From assembly GCF_014197855.1 (NCBI RefSeq), contig NZ_JACIGJ010000004.1, positions 248,001-312,000 on the forward strand: a stretch of DNA of 64,000 nt, in the 5' to 3' direction. Under the pieces are notes generated by a model that had not been told where the DNA came from, did no database searches, and saw only the letters and a program-made list of their open reading frames with translations. Within the stretch, counting starts at the first letter, position 1; every line of letters starts with the position of its first letter. This document shows positions 26,785 to 37,768 of this stretch, piece by piece. Both the position numbers and the translations under genes were made by a program. Origin of the DNA: Roseospira marina (lineage in GTDB: Bacteria; Pseudomonadota; Alphaproteobacteria; Rhodospirillales; Rhodospirillaceae).

Positions 26785-28149
26785 TTACGCCGCCGGGGTG
26801 GCGCGGGCGATGGCGTCCACGATGTCATCGACCACGGTTTGCACCAGGGTGTCGTCGGCGCCTTCGGCCATGACCCGGATGAGCGGTTCGGTCCCGGATT
26901 TGCGGATCAGAACGCGGCCATCGCCGTTGAACCGCGCCTCGCCGGCCGCAATGGCGCCTTGCACGGTGTCCAGGGCGAGAATCGCGACCGGATCGTGCCC
27001 GTCGGCCATCCGCACATTGCGCAGCACCTGGGGCAGCGGGTCGAAGGCGTGCAGCAGCGCGCTCGCCGGCCGGTCGGCCTGCACCAGCGCGGCCAGCACC
27101 TGCAACGCGGCGGCGAGGCCGTCACCGGTGGTGCCCAGGTCCGACATGACGATGTGCCCGGATTGCTCGCCGCCCAGGTTGAAGCCGTCGGCCCGCATGC
27201 GCTCCACCACGTACCGGTCACCAACCGGGGTGCGATGCAGCGTCAGGCCGAGCCCGCGCAAATACTGCTCCAGCCCCAGGTTCGACATGACGGTCGCCAC
27301 CACGCCCGCGCCGGTCAGCCGGTCGTCGGCCAGCCACGCCTTGGCGATGACGCCGAGCACCTGATCGCCGTCGACCAGGGCGCCGGTCTCGTTGGCCAGC
27401 ACGACCCGGTCGGCGTCGCCGTCGAGTGCGATGCCCAGGTCGGCGCCGCGCTCGACCACGGTGCGGCGCATGGCTTCGGTGTCGAGCGAGCCGACACCCT
27501 TGTTGATGTTGAAGCCGTCCGGCTCCACGCCGACCTGGATGACCTCGGCCCCCAACTCCCACAGCACGCGGGGGGCGACCTTATAGGCCGCGCCGTGGGC
27601 GCAATCGATCACGATGCGCAGGCCGTCCAGCCGCAGGCCGCGCGGGAACGTGGCCTTGATTGCCTCGATGTAGCGGCCGCCGGCGTCGTCCAGGCGGCGG
27701 GCACGGCCCAGGTCGGAGGGCTTGACCCGCGTGTCGGCCAGCCCGTTGTTCAGCAACCCTTCGATATCGGCTTCCGTCTCGTCCGACAGCTTGAAGCCGT
27801 CCGGGCCGAACAGCTTGATTCCGTTGTCCTCGAACGGATTGTGCGACGCGGAGATCATGACGCCCAGGTCGGCCCGCAGCGAGCGCGTCAGCATCGCCAC
27901 CGCCGGGGTGGGCAGCGGGCCGAGCAGCACCACATCCATGCCCACGGCGGTGAAGCCCGCGGTCAGCGCCGGCTCCAGCATATAGCCGGACAGTCGCGTG
28001 TCCTTGCCGATCACGACCGTGTGGCGGTGCGTACCGCGTTTGAACTGCGCGCCGGCCGCCATGCCGAGGCGAAGGGCCAGGTCGGCGGTCATCGGAGGGG
28101 TGTTGGCAGTCCCTCGAACGCCGTCGGTACCGAACAGGGTGCGTGTCAT
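26785..28149 (-). CDS. glmM: Phosphoglucosamine mutase
   Basis: A 454-aa alpha-D-phosphohexomutase converting glucosamine-6-phosphate to glucosamine-1-phosphate for peptidoglycan and LPS. The N-terminal FGTDGVRG, the phosphoserine loop [14 protein letters not shown] (Ser102), the metal loop DGDADR, the sugar loop GGEQSGH and the phosphate loop [12 protein letters not shown] are all present. Length is normal (about 445 aa). Its promoter region is shared with the divergent carB. The 223 bases downstream, before the thioredoxin-like gene, hold no gene. Confidence 0.98.
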   Translation of the reverse strand: MTRTLFGTDGVRGTANTPPMTADLALRLGMAAGAQFKRGTHRHTVVIGKDTRLSGYMLEPALTAGFTAVGMDVVLLGPLPTPAVAMLTRSLRADLGVMISASHNPFEDNGIKLFGPDGFKLSDETEADIEGLLNNGLADTRVKPSDLGRARRLDDAGGRYIEAIKATFPRGLRLDGLRIVIDCAHGAAYKVAPRVLWELGAEVIQVGVEPDGFNINKGVGSLDTEAMRRTVVERGADLGIALDGDADRVVLANETGALVDGDQVLGVIAKAWLADDRLTGAGVVATVMSNLGLEQYLRGLGLTLHRTPVGDRYVVERMRADGFNLGGEQSGHIVMSDLGTTGDGLAAALQVLAALVQADRPASALLHAFDPLPQVLRNVRMADGHDPVAILALDTVQGAIAAGEARFNGDGRVLIRKSGTEPLIRVMAEGADDTLVQTVVDDIVDAIARATPAA

Positions 28150-28400
28150 CGGGGCGGCTCCGGTCGGGCGGTGCGTCGTATGGATGTGGGACGCCGTCGC
28201 GCCGAGGTGCGGCGCCGGGTCCCGTCTGAGGTCGCGTGGGTCGTTCGGTCATAATCAGGGGGGGCGAGGCCTTCAAGGGGAATGTCCAAAGGCGGGCTCC
28301 TGTGCTAAGACCCGCACGCTGTCGCCGACCGGCTTCCCGGCATCCGGACGGTCGCGCCTCTCCGCCCCCTGTCCGCGTCCTCCGTCATCAGAAGATTCCC

Positions 28401-31400
28401 ATGCCCAAACGTACCGACATCCACAGCATTCTGGTTATCGGCGCCGGTCCCATCGTGATCGGGCAGGCCGTTGAATTCGACTACTCCGGCGCTCAGGCGT
28501 GCAAGGCGCTGCGGTCCGAGGGGTACCGGGTGATCCTGGTCAACTCGAACCCGGCCACCATCATGACCGACCCGGAAACGGCGGACGCCACCTACATCGA
28601 GCCGATCACGGCCGAGATCGTGGAGCGCATCATCGCCAAGGAACGGCCGGACGCCCTGCTGCCCACGATGGGCGGCCAGACCGGTCTGAACACCGCGATC
28701 GAGCTGTCCGACCGGGGCGTGCTTGAGAAGTACAATGTGGAGATGATTGGCGCGCGCCGGGACGTGATCGCCAAGGCGGAGGATCGCCTTCAATTCCGCG
28801 AGGCGATGGACGCCATCGGTCTGGAAAGTCCGCGCAGCCAGCTGGTGCACGACATGCACGAGGCGCAGCGCGCGATGGATGACATCGGCCTGCCGGTGAT
28901 CGTGCGGCCGTCGTTCACCCTGGGCGGTATGGGCGGCGGCATTGCCTACAACCGCGAGGAATACGATCGCATTGTGGCCTCGGGTCTGGCGGCCTCGCCC
29001 GTGCATTCGGTCCTGGTCGAGGAGTCGGTCCTCGGCTGGAAGGAGTTCGAGATGGAGGTGGTCCGCGACAAGGCGGACAACTGCATCATCGTCTGTTCCA
29101 TCGAAAACGTGGACCCCATGGGCGTCCACACCGGTGATTCCATCACGGTCGCGCCCGCGCTGACGCTGACCGACAAGGAATACCAGATCATGCGCGACGC
29201 CTCGATCGCGTGCCTGCGCGAGATCGGGGTGGAAACCGGCGGCTCGAACGTGCAGTTCGCGGTTAGTCCGCAGACCGGCCGTCTGGTGGTCATCGAGATG
29301 AACCCGCGCGTCTCGCGCTCCTCGGCGCTGGCGTCGAAGGCGACCGGTTTCCCCATCGCCAAGGTCGCGGCCAAGCTGGCCGTGGGCTACACGTTGGATG
29401 AGCTGACCAACGACATCACGGGCTGCACCCCGGTGTCGTTCGAGCCGACCATCGACTACGTGGTCACCAAGCTGCCGCGCTTCACCTTCGAGAAGTTCCC
29501 GGACACCGATCCCATCCTGTCGTCGTCGATGAAGTCGGTGGGCGAGGCGATGGCGATCGGCCGCACCTTCGCTGAAAGCCTTCAGAAGGGCCTGCGCTCG
29601 CTGGAAACCGGCCTGACGGGTCTGGACGAGGTGGAGATTCCCGGCGCCACCGGTCCCGAGGCCACGGACGCGATCCGCGCCGCGCTCGGCGCCGCCCGGC
29701 CGGAGCGGATTCTCACCATCGCCCAGGCCATTCGTCACGGCCTGAGCCTGGATGAGATCCGCGCCGCCTGTCACTACGACATGTGGTTCCTGGAGCGCAT
29801 CAAGGAAATCGTCGACGAGGAGGCCCGTCTGCGCGAGCAGGGCCTGCCGGCGAGCGCGTCGGAGATGCTCCGCGTCAAGAAGATGGGCTTCTCGGATGAG
29901 CGGCTGGTCACCCTCACCGGCAAGACTCCGACCGAGGTCGCGTTCCGCCGACAGGTGCTGAACATCCATCCGGTCTACAAGCGTATCGACACCTGTGCCG
30001 CCGAGTTCCCGTCGGACACGCCCTATATGTACTCGTGCTATGAGGGCAACGGCATCGAGGCCGCCGAGTGCGAAAGCGATCCCACCGCCGCGAAAAAGGT
30101 CATCATCCTGGGCGGCGGGCCGAACCGGATCGGGCAGGGCATCGAGTTCGACTATTGCTGTGTGCACGCCGCCTACGCGCTGTCGGAGGTGGGCTTCGAG
30201 ACCATCATGATCAACTGCAACCCGGAGACGGTGTCGACCGACTACGACACGTCCGATCGGTTGTACTTCGAGCCGCTGACGGCCGAGGACGTGATCGAGG
30301 CCGTGCGCAAGGAGCAGACCAACGGCACCGTGCTGGGCTGCATCGTCCAGTTCGGCGGACAGACGCCGCTGAAGCTGGCGCGCGCGCTGGAAGCCGCCGG
30401 CATTCCCATCCTGGGCACGACGCCGGACTCCATCGACTTGGCCGAGGACCGCAAGCGGTTCCAGGTCATGCTGAACGACTTGGGTCTGAAGCAGCCGCAA
30501 AACGGCACCGCCACCTCGCTGGAGGAGGCGCGGGAGATCGCCGGTCGCATCGGCTATCCGGTCGTGATCCGGCCTTCGTATGTGCTGGGCGGGCGGGCGA
30601 TGCAGATCGTCTATACCGAGGAAGGCCTGGAGCGGTACATGAAGACGGCGGTGCTGGTCAGCGGCACCAGCCCGGTTTTGATCGACGCCTACCTGGATGG
30701 TGCGATCGAGGTGGACGTGGACGCCCTGTGCGACGGCAGCGACGTCTATGTGGCCGGCATCATGCAACACATCGAGGAAGCCGGTGTGCACTCCGGCGAT
30801 TCCGCCTGCGCCCTGCCGCCGTTCTCCATCAGCGACGCGCTCATGGACGAGATGAAGGCGCAGACCCGCGCCCTGGCCTTGCGCCTGGGCGTCGTCGGCC
30901 TGATGAACATCCAGTTCGCGCTCAAGGACGACACCGTCTATCTGCTGGAGGTCAATCCGCGCGCCAGCCGTACGGTGCCGTTCGTCGCCAAGGCCACGGG
31001 CGTGCCGGTGGCGAAGATCGCGAGCCGCGTCATGGCCGGCGAGATGCTCGCGTCCTTTGACCTGAGCGAACGGCCGCTGGGTCATGTGGCGGTCAAGGAG
31101 GCGGTGTTCCCCTTCGCCCGCTTCCCAGGCGTCGACATCGTGTTGGGGCCGGAGATGAAGTCCACGGGCGAGGTCATGGGCCTCGACGTCTCGTTGGACC
31201 GCGCCTTCGCCAAGGCGCAGATCGGGGCCGGCTCCGCGCTGCCGATGGGCGGCACGGTGTTCCTGTCCGTGCGCGACGAGGATAAGACGCAGATCGTCGA
31301 AGAGGCGCGCACCCTGGCTGAGCTCGGGTTCCGCATCCTCGCGACGCGCGGCACCGCCAGCTATCTGGAGGCGCTGGGCATCCCGGTCGAGATCATCAAC

Positions 31401-31646
31401 AAGGTGCGCGAGGGGCGGCCGCATTGCGTGGACGAAATGATCTCCGGCCGCATCCATATGGTCATCAACACCACGGCGGGCGCCCAGTCGCTGACGGACA
31501 GCTTCGACATCCGTCGCACGGCGCTGATGCGCACCATCCCGCACTACACCACGTTGCAGGGTGCGCGGGCGGCTGTGCGCGCCATAGCTGCGCTGACGCG
31601 GGAAAAGCTTGATGTAAAGCCCCTGCAATCCTATTTTGTCCGTTGA
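28401..31646 (+). CDS. carB: Carbamoyl-phosphate synthase large subunit
   Basis: A 1081-aa enzyme making carbamoyl phosphate for pyrimidines and arginine. It has two homologous ATP-grasp halves (first from [20 protein letters not shown]; second from [19 protein letters not shown], about residue 565), an oligomerisation region between them and a C-terminal MGS-like allosteric domain (about 950-1081, [19 protein letters not shown]). ATG 28401 gives the standard length; the open frame extends 165 bases further upstream without support. carA, usually next to carB, is not adjacent: the upstream neighbour is divergent glmM. greA follows beyond a terminator. Confidence 0.98.
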   Translation: MPKRTDIHSILVIGAGPIVIGQAVEFDYSGAQACKALRSEGYRVILVNSNPATIMTDPETADATYIEPITAEIVERIIAKERPDALLPTMGGQTGLNTAIELSDRGVLEKYNVEMIGARRDVIAKAEDRLQFREAMDAIGLESPRSQLVHDMHEAQRAMDDIGLPVIVRPSFTLGGMGGGIAYNREEYDRIVASGLAASPVHSVLVEESVLGWKEFEMEVVRDKADNCIIVCSIENVDPMGVHTGDSITVAPALTLTDKEYQIMRDASIACLREIGVETGGSNVQFAVSPQTGRLVVIEMNPRVSRSSALASKATGFPIAKVAAKLAVGYTLDELTNDITGCTPVSFEPTIDYVVTKLPRFTFEKFPDTDPILSSSMKSVGEAMAIGRTFAESLQKGLRSLETGLTGLDEVEIPGATGPEATDAIRAALGAARPERILTIAQAIRHGLSLDEIRAACHYDMWFLERIKEIVDEEARLREQGLPASASEMLRVKKMGFSDERLVTLTGKTPTEVAFRRQVLNIHPVYKRIDTCAAEFPSDTPYMYSCYEGNGIEAAECESDPTAAKKVIILGGGPNRIGQGIEFDYCCVHAAYALSEVGFETIMINCNPETVSTDYDTSDRLYFEPLTAEDVIEAVRKEQTNGTVLGCIVQFGGQTPLKLARALEAAGIPILGTTPDSIDLAEDRKRFQVMLNDLGLKQPQNGTATSLEEAREIAGRIGYPVVIRPSYVLGGRAMQIVYTEEGLERYMKTAVLVSGTSPVLIDAYLDGAIEVDVDALCDGSDVYVAGIMQHIEEAGVHSGDSACALPPFSISDALMDEMKAQTRALALRLGVVGLMNIQFALKDDTVYLLEVNPRASRTVPFVAKATGVPVAKIASRVMAGEMLASFDLSERPLGHVAVKEAVFPFARFPGVDIVLGPEMKSTGEVMGLDVSLDRAFAKAQIGAGSALPMGGTVFLSVRDEDKTQIVEEARTLAELGFRILATRGTASYLEALGIPVEIINKVREGRPHCVDEMISGRIHMVINTTAGAQSLTDSFDIRRTALMRTIPHYTTLQGARAAVRAIAALTREKLDVKPLQSYFVR

Positions 31647-31690
31647 TCTTCCCCTGAAGCCGTCCTTCAGGCGGGCCGAGCCTTGCCCGG

Positions 31691-31712
31691 AACGCCTGGG
31701 GGCGTTTTTGTT
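31691..31712 (+). terminator. Intrinsic terminator after carB
   Basis: AACGCC-TGGG-GGCGTT followed by TTTGTTT, 44 bases after the carB stop. It separates carB from greA. Confidence 0.85.
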
Positions 31713-31778
31713 TCGTGACAACCAAACGCCGCACCGCCTGCCGTGACTCAGGGGGCAACGAACCGAGGGTTTCCGATC

Positions 31779-32252
31779 ATGGAGAAAGTGCCGATGACCG
31801 CCGAAGGGCTGCGTGGCCTGGAGGAGGAGTTGAAGACGTTGAAGAGCGCCGAGCGGCCTGCCGTGATCCGTGCCATTTCCGAGGCGCGTGAGCACGGCGA
31901 TCTGTCCGAGAACGCGGAGTATCACGCCGCACGGGAACGGCAGAGCTTCATCGAAGGCCGGATTACGGAGCTTGAGGACGTTATCAGCCGGGCCGACGTC
32001 ATCGATGTGTCCAAGCTGTCCGGCGATTCGGTCCGGTTCGGCGCGACCGTGACTCTGGCGGACGAGGATACCGACGAGGAGATGACGTACCAGATCGTGG
32101 GTGTGCACGAGGCCGATCTGAAGGCCGGGCGCATCTCCATCGGATCGCCCATCGCGCGGGCGTTGATCGGTAAGGCGGTGGGCGACACCGTCGAGGTCAA
32201 GGCGCCCGGCGGCAGCAAGTTCTATGAGGTCGTGACGGTCAAGTACGTCTGA
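31779..32252 (+). CDS. greA: Transcription elongation factor GreA
   Basis: A 157-aa factor that rescues backtracked RNA polymerase by stimulating transcript cleavage. The N-terminal coiled coil (about 1-76) carries the catalytic tip acids ([14 protein letters not shown]), and the C-terminal FKBP-like domain includes [18 protein letters not shown]. Length is standard. Its start ATG 31779 follows a weak ribosome site; upstream in-frame codons lie in the terminator region. Proximity to carB is typical of alphaproteobacteria. Confidence 0.97.
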   Translation: MEKVPMTAEGLRGLEEELKTLKSAERPAVIRAISEAREHGDLSENAEYHAARERQSFIEGRITELEDVISRADVIDVSKLSGDSVRFGATVTLADEDTDEEMTYQIVGVHEADLKAGRISIGSPIARALIGKAVGDTVEVKAPGGSKFYEVVTVKYV

Positions 32253-32278
32253 TCCTACGCGCTGACCAAGATGCCAGC

Positions 32279-32310
32279 GGCGGCGGGCGGTAACGTCCGC
32301 CGCCGTTTCG
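32279..32310 (+). terminator. Intrinsic terminator after greA
   Basis: GGCGGCGGGCG and CGTCCGCCGCC form an 11-bp stem with one G-T pair, followed by GTTTCGTGTTT, about 27 bases past the greA stop. Confidence 0.75.
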
Positions 32311-32358
32311 TGTTTCGGGTTCCCTATTGCGCGCGAGAGCGGGGGATGGGCCTGCTGA

Positions 32359-33675
<1,317 letters not shown>

Positions 33676-33703
33676 TCCCGGGCGGCTTCGGGGCGCGGCG
33701 GCG

Positions 33704-33883
33704 ATGGTGGTGATTCCAGAGCAGGCTCAGGCCATCCAGGCGCTGGTTCTGCTCGCCGCCGCCCTGCTGGTCGCGTCCCAAGCGTTTCGTTTGCCACCGC
33801 GCGTGGCCCGCGCGGGGCTGGTGCTGGGCGCGCTGTGCCTCGGGGTGGCGGTGATCGCGACCATCGTTACGTGGCCCGCATAA
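33704..33883 (+). CDS. Small hydrophobic membrane protein, 59 aa
   Basis: A short open frame starting ATG 28 bases after the aminotransferase stop and ending TAA. The peptide is almost entirely two hydrophobic helices: IQALVLLAAALLVASQAF, a basic loop with RLPPRVAR, then GLVLGALCLGVAVIATIV. Codon third positions are G/C-biased as in neighbouring genes. Reading-frame quality, position on the same strand and helix-loop-helix layout support a real small protein; no family is recognised. Confidence 0.5.
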   Translation: MVVIPEQAQAIQALVLLAAALLVASQAFRLPPRVARAGLVLGALCLGVAVIATIVTWPA

Positions 33884-33913
33884 GGGGGGCTCTCTACGTT
33901 ACGCCGGTCCCGG

Positions 33914-34723
33914 TCACCCGCGCAGGCGGTAGCCCGTGCTGTCCTTGAGCAGCAGGGTGGGCTGGCGCGGGTCCGCCTCGATCTTGCGCCGCAGGCGGTG
34001 AATGTGCGTCTCCAGGGTGTGGGACGTGACACCGCTGGCGTAGTCCCAGACGGTCGCCATCAAAGCGTCGCGGCTGACCGATGCGGCGGCTGCGTGCAGG
34101 CACTCCAGGATCGCGGCCTCCTTCTCCGTCAGCGAGAGGGTGCGGCCGCCCGCCCGGTCTACCAGTGTCCGCCCGGCCGGATCGCAGCGGAACGGTCCTA
34201 GGTCGAACGTCCCGCGGTCCGCTGGGGTGCGTTCGGCCACCAGCGCTTTGAGGGCTGCGGCGAGGGTGGCGAGCCGCACCGGCCGGGTCACAGCCGTCAC
34301 GCCGGAGGGCCAGGATCCGCCCTGCGTGCGGCCGGAGGCTAGCATCAGAAGAATGGGCAGGTCGCTTTGACGGTCCCGAAGCCGGACGATGGCTGCGCGG
34401 GCGGCGTGGTCGTCGGACACCGACACCAGCACGGCGTCCCAGTGGGGCGGAGTGTCCGGATCCAGGGTGTCCAGGGCCGCCTCGACCGTTGGCGACTCCG
34501 TGAGAACGGCGGCGCCGAGATGGGTCGCAAGCTGTCCGGCCAGGGCTTTGCGCGGCGCGTCCAGGGGATCGATCAGGACCAACCGGAGGGAGTCCGGGGC
34601 CACGTCGAGCGTCGCCTCGGTCGCGGGCGCACCAACACGCTCGTGCGCGCCCCGTGCGCCGGGCTCTTGCGTCTCCCGCGCGCAGGGCTCTTGCGTCCCG
34701 GGCGATCCTTGCTTACGTCTCAT
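33914..34723 (-). CDS. OmpR-type regulator with degenerate receiver domain
   Basis: A 269-aa protein with a low-complexity lead (about 1-40), a receiver-like domain (about 45-155) and a C-terminal OmpR/PhoB winged helix (about 165-268, LSLTEKEAAILECLHAAA, HTLETHIHRLRRKIEADP, GYRLRG). In the receiver the usual phospho-acceptor strand reads DAVLVSVSDD, with Ser where Asp is expected, and the conserved lysine region reads TRPVR. Control by phosphorylation is therefore unlikely. No kinase gene is adjacent; it is divergent from ribA, 86 bases away, and might control it. Confidence 0.85.
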   Translation of the reverse strand: MRRKQGSPGTQEPCARETQEPGARGAHERVGAPATEATLDVAPDSLRLVLIDPLDAPRKALAGQLATHLGAAVLTESPTVEAALDTLDPDTPPHWDAVLVSVSDDHAARAAIVRLRDRQSDLPILLMLASGRTQGGSWPSGVTAVTRPVRLATLAAALKALVAERTPADRGTFDLGPFRCDPAGRTLVDRAGGRTLSLTEKEAAILECLHAAAASVSRDALMATVWDYASGVTSHTLETHIHRLRRKIEADPRQPTLLLKDSTGYRLRG

Positions 34724-34809
34724 GGCTTCTTCTTAATGGGTTCCGGTCGTCCCCGCCAGCGTCGCGCGCGGGCGTCGGACCCTCCCGACTCTGAGGCCGC
34801 AGCCACACC

Positions 34810-35973
34810 ATGACCCCGGTTCCGCGCTCCGCCGCGCCCGCGCGTGAGACCCCTGACCCGATCGCCCCCTACACGGTCTCCGCGTTGGACCGTGTCGGCC
34901 GGGCCGTTGCCGAACTCCGGCGGGGCGCGCCGGTGGTGGTGGCGGGTCCGGGCGATGCCGTCGTGTGCATTTCGGCCGAGGGCCTGGACGACGCCATGAT
35001 GGGCCGTCTCAGCGCGCTCGCTGGATCTGCGCCCGCGCTGCTCGTGACGGCGCGGCGGGCGTCGGTGCTGCGGCTTGCCGCGCCGGGGTCGGGGCCGGTG
35101 CGCCTCATCCTTCCGGGAACGCCGACCGCCGAGCGCTTGAACCGGCTCGCCGATCCGGAAAGTGCCGCCGCCATGCCCACGCCGCCCGGAACGACGGTGG
35201 AGCCGTTGCCGGCGGACAGCGGGGCGGGGGCGAGCGTGACGCTGGCCAAGCTGGCGCGCCTGCTGCCGGCGGTGCTGGCTGCCCCCTGTCCCGTGCCCGC
35301 GCTGGAGGCCCTGGACTGGGCGCACGCGCATGATCTGGTCGCGATCGAGGCCGAAGCGGTGCTCGATCATCACGAGGCCTGGGCCCGGGCGTTGCGGCCG
35401 GTGGGCGAGGCGCGTGTGCCGCTGGACGGCGCCGAGGAAACCCGAGTCGTCGCGTTCCGTCCGGTTGACGGCGGGATCGAGCATCTGGCGATCGTGATCG
35501 GCCGTCCGGATCCCGACACGCCCGTGTTGGCCCGCCTGCATTCGGAGTGTTTTACAGGCGACTTGCTGGGCTCTCTGCGCTGCGATTGCGGGGAGCAGTT
35601 GCGCGGCGCCCTTCAGGCCATTGCGGCGGAAGGGGCCGGCGTTCTGCTCTATCTCGCGCAGGAGGGGCGGGGGATTGGGCTGGTCAACAAACTGCGGGCC
35701 TACCGTCTTCAGGACGAGGGCCTGGATACCGTCGACGCCAACGAGCAACTCGGCTTCGACGACGACGAGCGGATCTATTCCCCGGCGGCGGAGATGCTCC
35801 GGCACCTCGGCTTTCAGCGCGTCCGCCTGATGACCAATAATCCGCGCAAGATCAGCGCCCTGGCCCGGCATCGCATCGAGGTGACGGAGCGGGTGCCGCA
35901 CACCTTCCCCGCCAACGCCCACAACGTCGGTTACCTGCGCGCCAAGGCACGTCGGAGCGGCCACCTGTTCTGA
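34810..35973 (+). CDS. ribA: GTP cyclohydrolase II with N-terminal extension
   Basis: A 387-aa protein. The C-terminal half (about 200-387) is GTP cyclohydrolase II, the first step of riboflavin synthesis. The zinc site is HSECFTGDLLGSLRCDCGEQ (three cysteines), and YLAQEGRGIGLVNKLRAYRL and RLMTNNPRKI bind GTP. The N-terminal ~195 residues resemble a degenerate RibB (DHBP synthase)-like domain without the usual acidic active-site motif, so this half is probably not catalytic. Such ribA fusions with an inactive RibB-like half are seen in alphaproteobacteria. Confidence 0.93.
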   Translation: MTPVPRSAAPARETPDPIAPYTVSALDRVGRAVAELRRGAPVVVAGPGDAVVCISAEGLDDAMMGRLSALAGSAPALLVTARRASVLRLAAPGSGPVRLILPGTPTAERLNRLADPESAAAMPTPPGTTVEPLPADSGAGASVTLAKLARLLPAVLAAPCPVPALEALDWAHAHDLVAIEAEAVLDHHEAWARALRPVGEARVPLDGAEETRVVAFRPVDGGIEHLAIVIGRPDPDTPVLARLHSECFTGDLLGSLRCDCGEQLRGALQAIAAEGAGVLLYLAQEGRGIGLVNKLRAYRLQDEGLDTVDANEQLGFDDDERIYSPAAEMLRHLGFQRVRLMTNNPRKISALARHRIEVTERVPHTFPANAHNVGYLRAKARRSGHLF

Positions 35974-36001
35974 CCACATCGGGTGCGCCGGGCGGTGGGG
36001 C

Positions 36002-36787
36002 TTACCCCTTCAGGTGTTGGGCGAAGAACGCCATCGTACGGGCCCAGGACAGCTTGGCGTCCTCCTCGTCGTAGCGCGAGCCCGACGGGTTGGCGAAGGC
36101 GTGGTCGGCGTCGTACCAGTGCACCGTCAGGCTGTCCGCCTTGCCGGCCTCGGCCATGGCGCGCTCGAACCCGCCCACCATGTCGGCGTTAATGTAGCCG
36201 TCCCGCGTGGCGAAGTGACCCAGCACCGGCCCCTTCAGCGCTTTCAGCGGTTCGGCCTCCTGCACGAGGCGCCCGTAATAAATCACCGTGGCGTCGGACG
36301 GGGCCGCGAGCGAGGCATTCAGCGACCAGCCGCCGCCGAAGCACCAGCCGACGGTGCCCAGCGTGCCGTTCGAGGCCTCGTGGTTCCGCAGCCACGCCAT
36401 CCACGCCGTGCAGGTTTCGGTCGCTTCGTCCGCGTCCACGTTCGCCATTTGGGTTTGGGCGGCATCCGGCGTGGTGGCGACGGACCCGCCCATCAGGTCG
36501 ATGGCCAGCGCGACATAGCCGTTGGCGGCGTATGCGCGCGCGGTGGCCTTGATCTGGTCGTTCAGGCCCCACCACTCATGGATCAGCAGCACAGTGGGCG
36601 CTGGAAGAGTTTCCGGCAGGGCCAGAGCCGCCTGCACGGTCTTGTCCGACCCAAGGGTGAGCGAGACCGCTTCGGTTTCCTCGGCGGCGGCGCGGGCCAG
36701 AACGGGGTCGGCGAGCACGGCCGCGAACGAGGCGCCGGCCAACCCCTTCATAACGGTGCGGCGGCCGATTTGGGCATCATCGAGCAT
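36002..36787 (-). CDS. Tat-exported dienelactone hydrolase-family protein
   Basis: A 261-aa alpha/beta hydrolase. The N-terminus carries a twin-arginine signal (GRRTVMKGLAGASFAAVLAD), so it is exported folded to the periplasm. The catalytic Cys is in TVGWCFGGGWS, the Asp is near HFATRDGYI and the His is in DADHAF, the dienelactone hydrolase triad. Substrates of such exported members are unknown. It is convergent with ribA (28 bases) and divergent from the TNase-like gene (99 bases). Confidence 0.9.
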   Translation of the reverse strand: MLDDAQIGRRTVMKGLAGASFAAVLADPVLARAAAEETEAVSLTLGSDKTVQAALALPETLPAPTVLLIHEWWGLNDQIKATARAYAANGYVALAIDLMGGSVATTPDAAQTQMANVDADEATETCTAWMAWLRNHEASNGTLGTVGWCFGGGWSLNASLAAPSDATVIYYGRLVQEAEPLKALKGPVLGHFATRDGYINADMVGGFERAMAEAGKADSLTVHWYDADHAFANPSGSRYDEEDAKLSWARTMAFFAQHLKG

Positions 36788-36886
36788 CGTGGTCTCTCCC
36801 TGGACACGGTATGGTCCGTGTCGGTGGCATCGAGTCGCGTGTGTAATGTTTGGAGTGCGTCCAAGGTGTGCGCGTCTAATGGGTAC

Positions 36887-37768
36887 ATGGCGACGAGCCC
36901 GAGCGCGTCAAGCCGGGCGGGTCCGGTGCTCGCGCGTCGTATTGCGGTCGGCGGGGCGCTGGCGCTCCTGGCCGGCGCCATGGGGGGCACCACGCCGGTT
37001 CGGGCGACGCCGGAACGACGCGGGCCGGCCGCCGGGCTGTCCGCAGCACCCGTGGGCGTCGTTCGGGCGGTGACCGACGCGGGCGAGCTGGTGCTGGAGG
37101 ACGGACGCCGAATCCGGCTCGCGGCACTGCACCTGCCCTGTGCCGCCGATCTGCCCCAGGACACCGGACCGGAGGAGGCCGCGCGCCTGACCGCCCTGGC
37201 GGCGGCCGCGCGGGACGCGCTGCGGGCCTGGGCGGTTGGATGGTCCGTCGTCCCCTGGACGCCGCGCCTGGACCGGGACCGCTATGGCCGGGTGCTGGCG
37301 CAGGTGGTGGTGGGCCAGGATAGGCCCGTTTGGCTTCAGGCTGCGCTGATCGCGGCCGGTCTTGCACGGGTGGAGACCATGCCGGGCGTGGAGGCGGGCG
37401 CGGCCCGCCTGCTGCGGCTGGAGGCCGTGGCCCGGCGCCATAGGCGGGGCCTGTGGCGGGACCCGCTCTACCAGCCGCGCGCTCCCGATGCGACATGGCC
37501 CTGGATCGGCACATTCCAGATCGTGCGCGGCACGGTGCGGGCCGCTGCAAAGGTCCGGTCGCGGGTGTATCTGAACTTCGGCGCGGACTGGCGGCGGGAC
37601 TTCACCGTCCGGGTGGACCGGCCGTCGGCGGCTGGATTCCGCACCGCCGATCTGCTCGACCTGACGGATCAGTACGTCCAGGTGCGCGGCTGGCTGTATC
37701 CGACCAACGGCCCGATGATCAACCTGGATCACCCGACCGCTCTGGAGACGCGCGTTATCCTCGAGTGA
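36887..37768 (+). CDS. Thermonuclease-like (SNase-fold) exported protein
   Basis: A 293-aa protein with an N-terminal signal or anchor (about 15-40, ARRIAVGGALALLAGAMGG). An SNase-like OB-fold region follows (about 55-190, GVVRAVTDAGELVLEDGRRI, RLAALHLP, LDRDRYGRVLAQVV, GLWRDPLY), then a second beta-rich part (YLNFGADWRRDFTVRVDR) seen in alphaproteobacterial homologues. The RxGR segment is kept but the full Arg/Glu/Arg catalytic set is not obvious, so nuclease activity is uncertain. ATG 36887 is used. Its last 14 bases overlap the end of the converging kinase-like gene. Confidence 0.8.
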   Translation: MATSPSASSRAGPVLARRIAVGGALALLAGAMGGTTPVRATPERRGPAAGLSAAPVGVVRAVTDAGELVLEDGRRIRLAALHLPCAADLPQDTGPEEAARLTALAAAARDALRAWAVGWSVVPWTPRLDRDRYGRVLAQVVVGQDRPVWLQAALIAAGLARVETMPGVEAGAARLLRLEAVARRHRRGLWRDPLYQPRAPDATWPWIGTFQIVRGTVRAAAKVRSRVYLNFGADWRRDFTVRVDRPSAAGFRTADLLDLTDQYVQVRGWLYPTNGPMINLDHPTALETRVILE

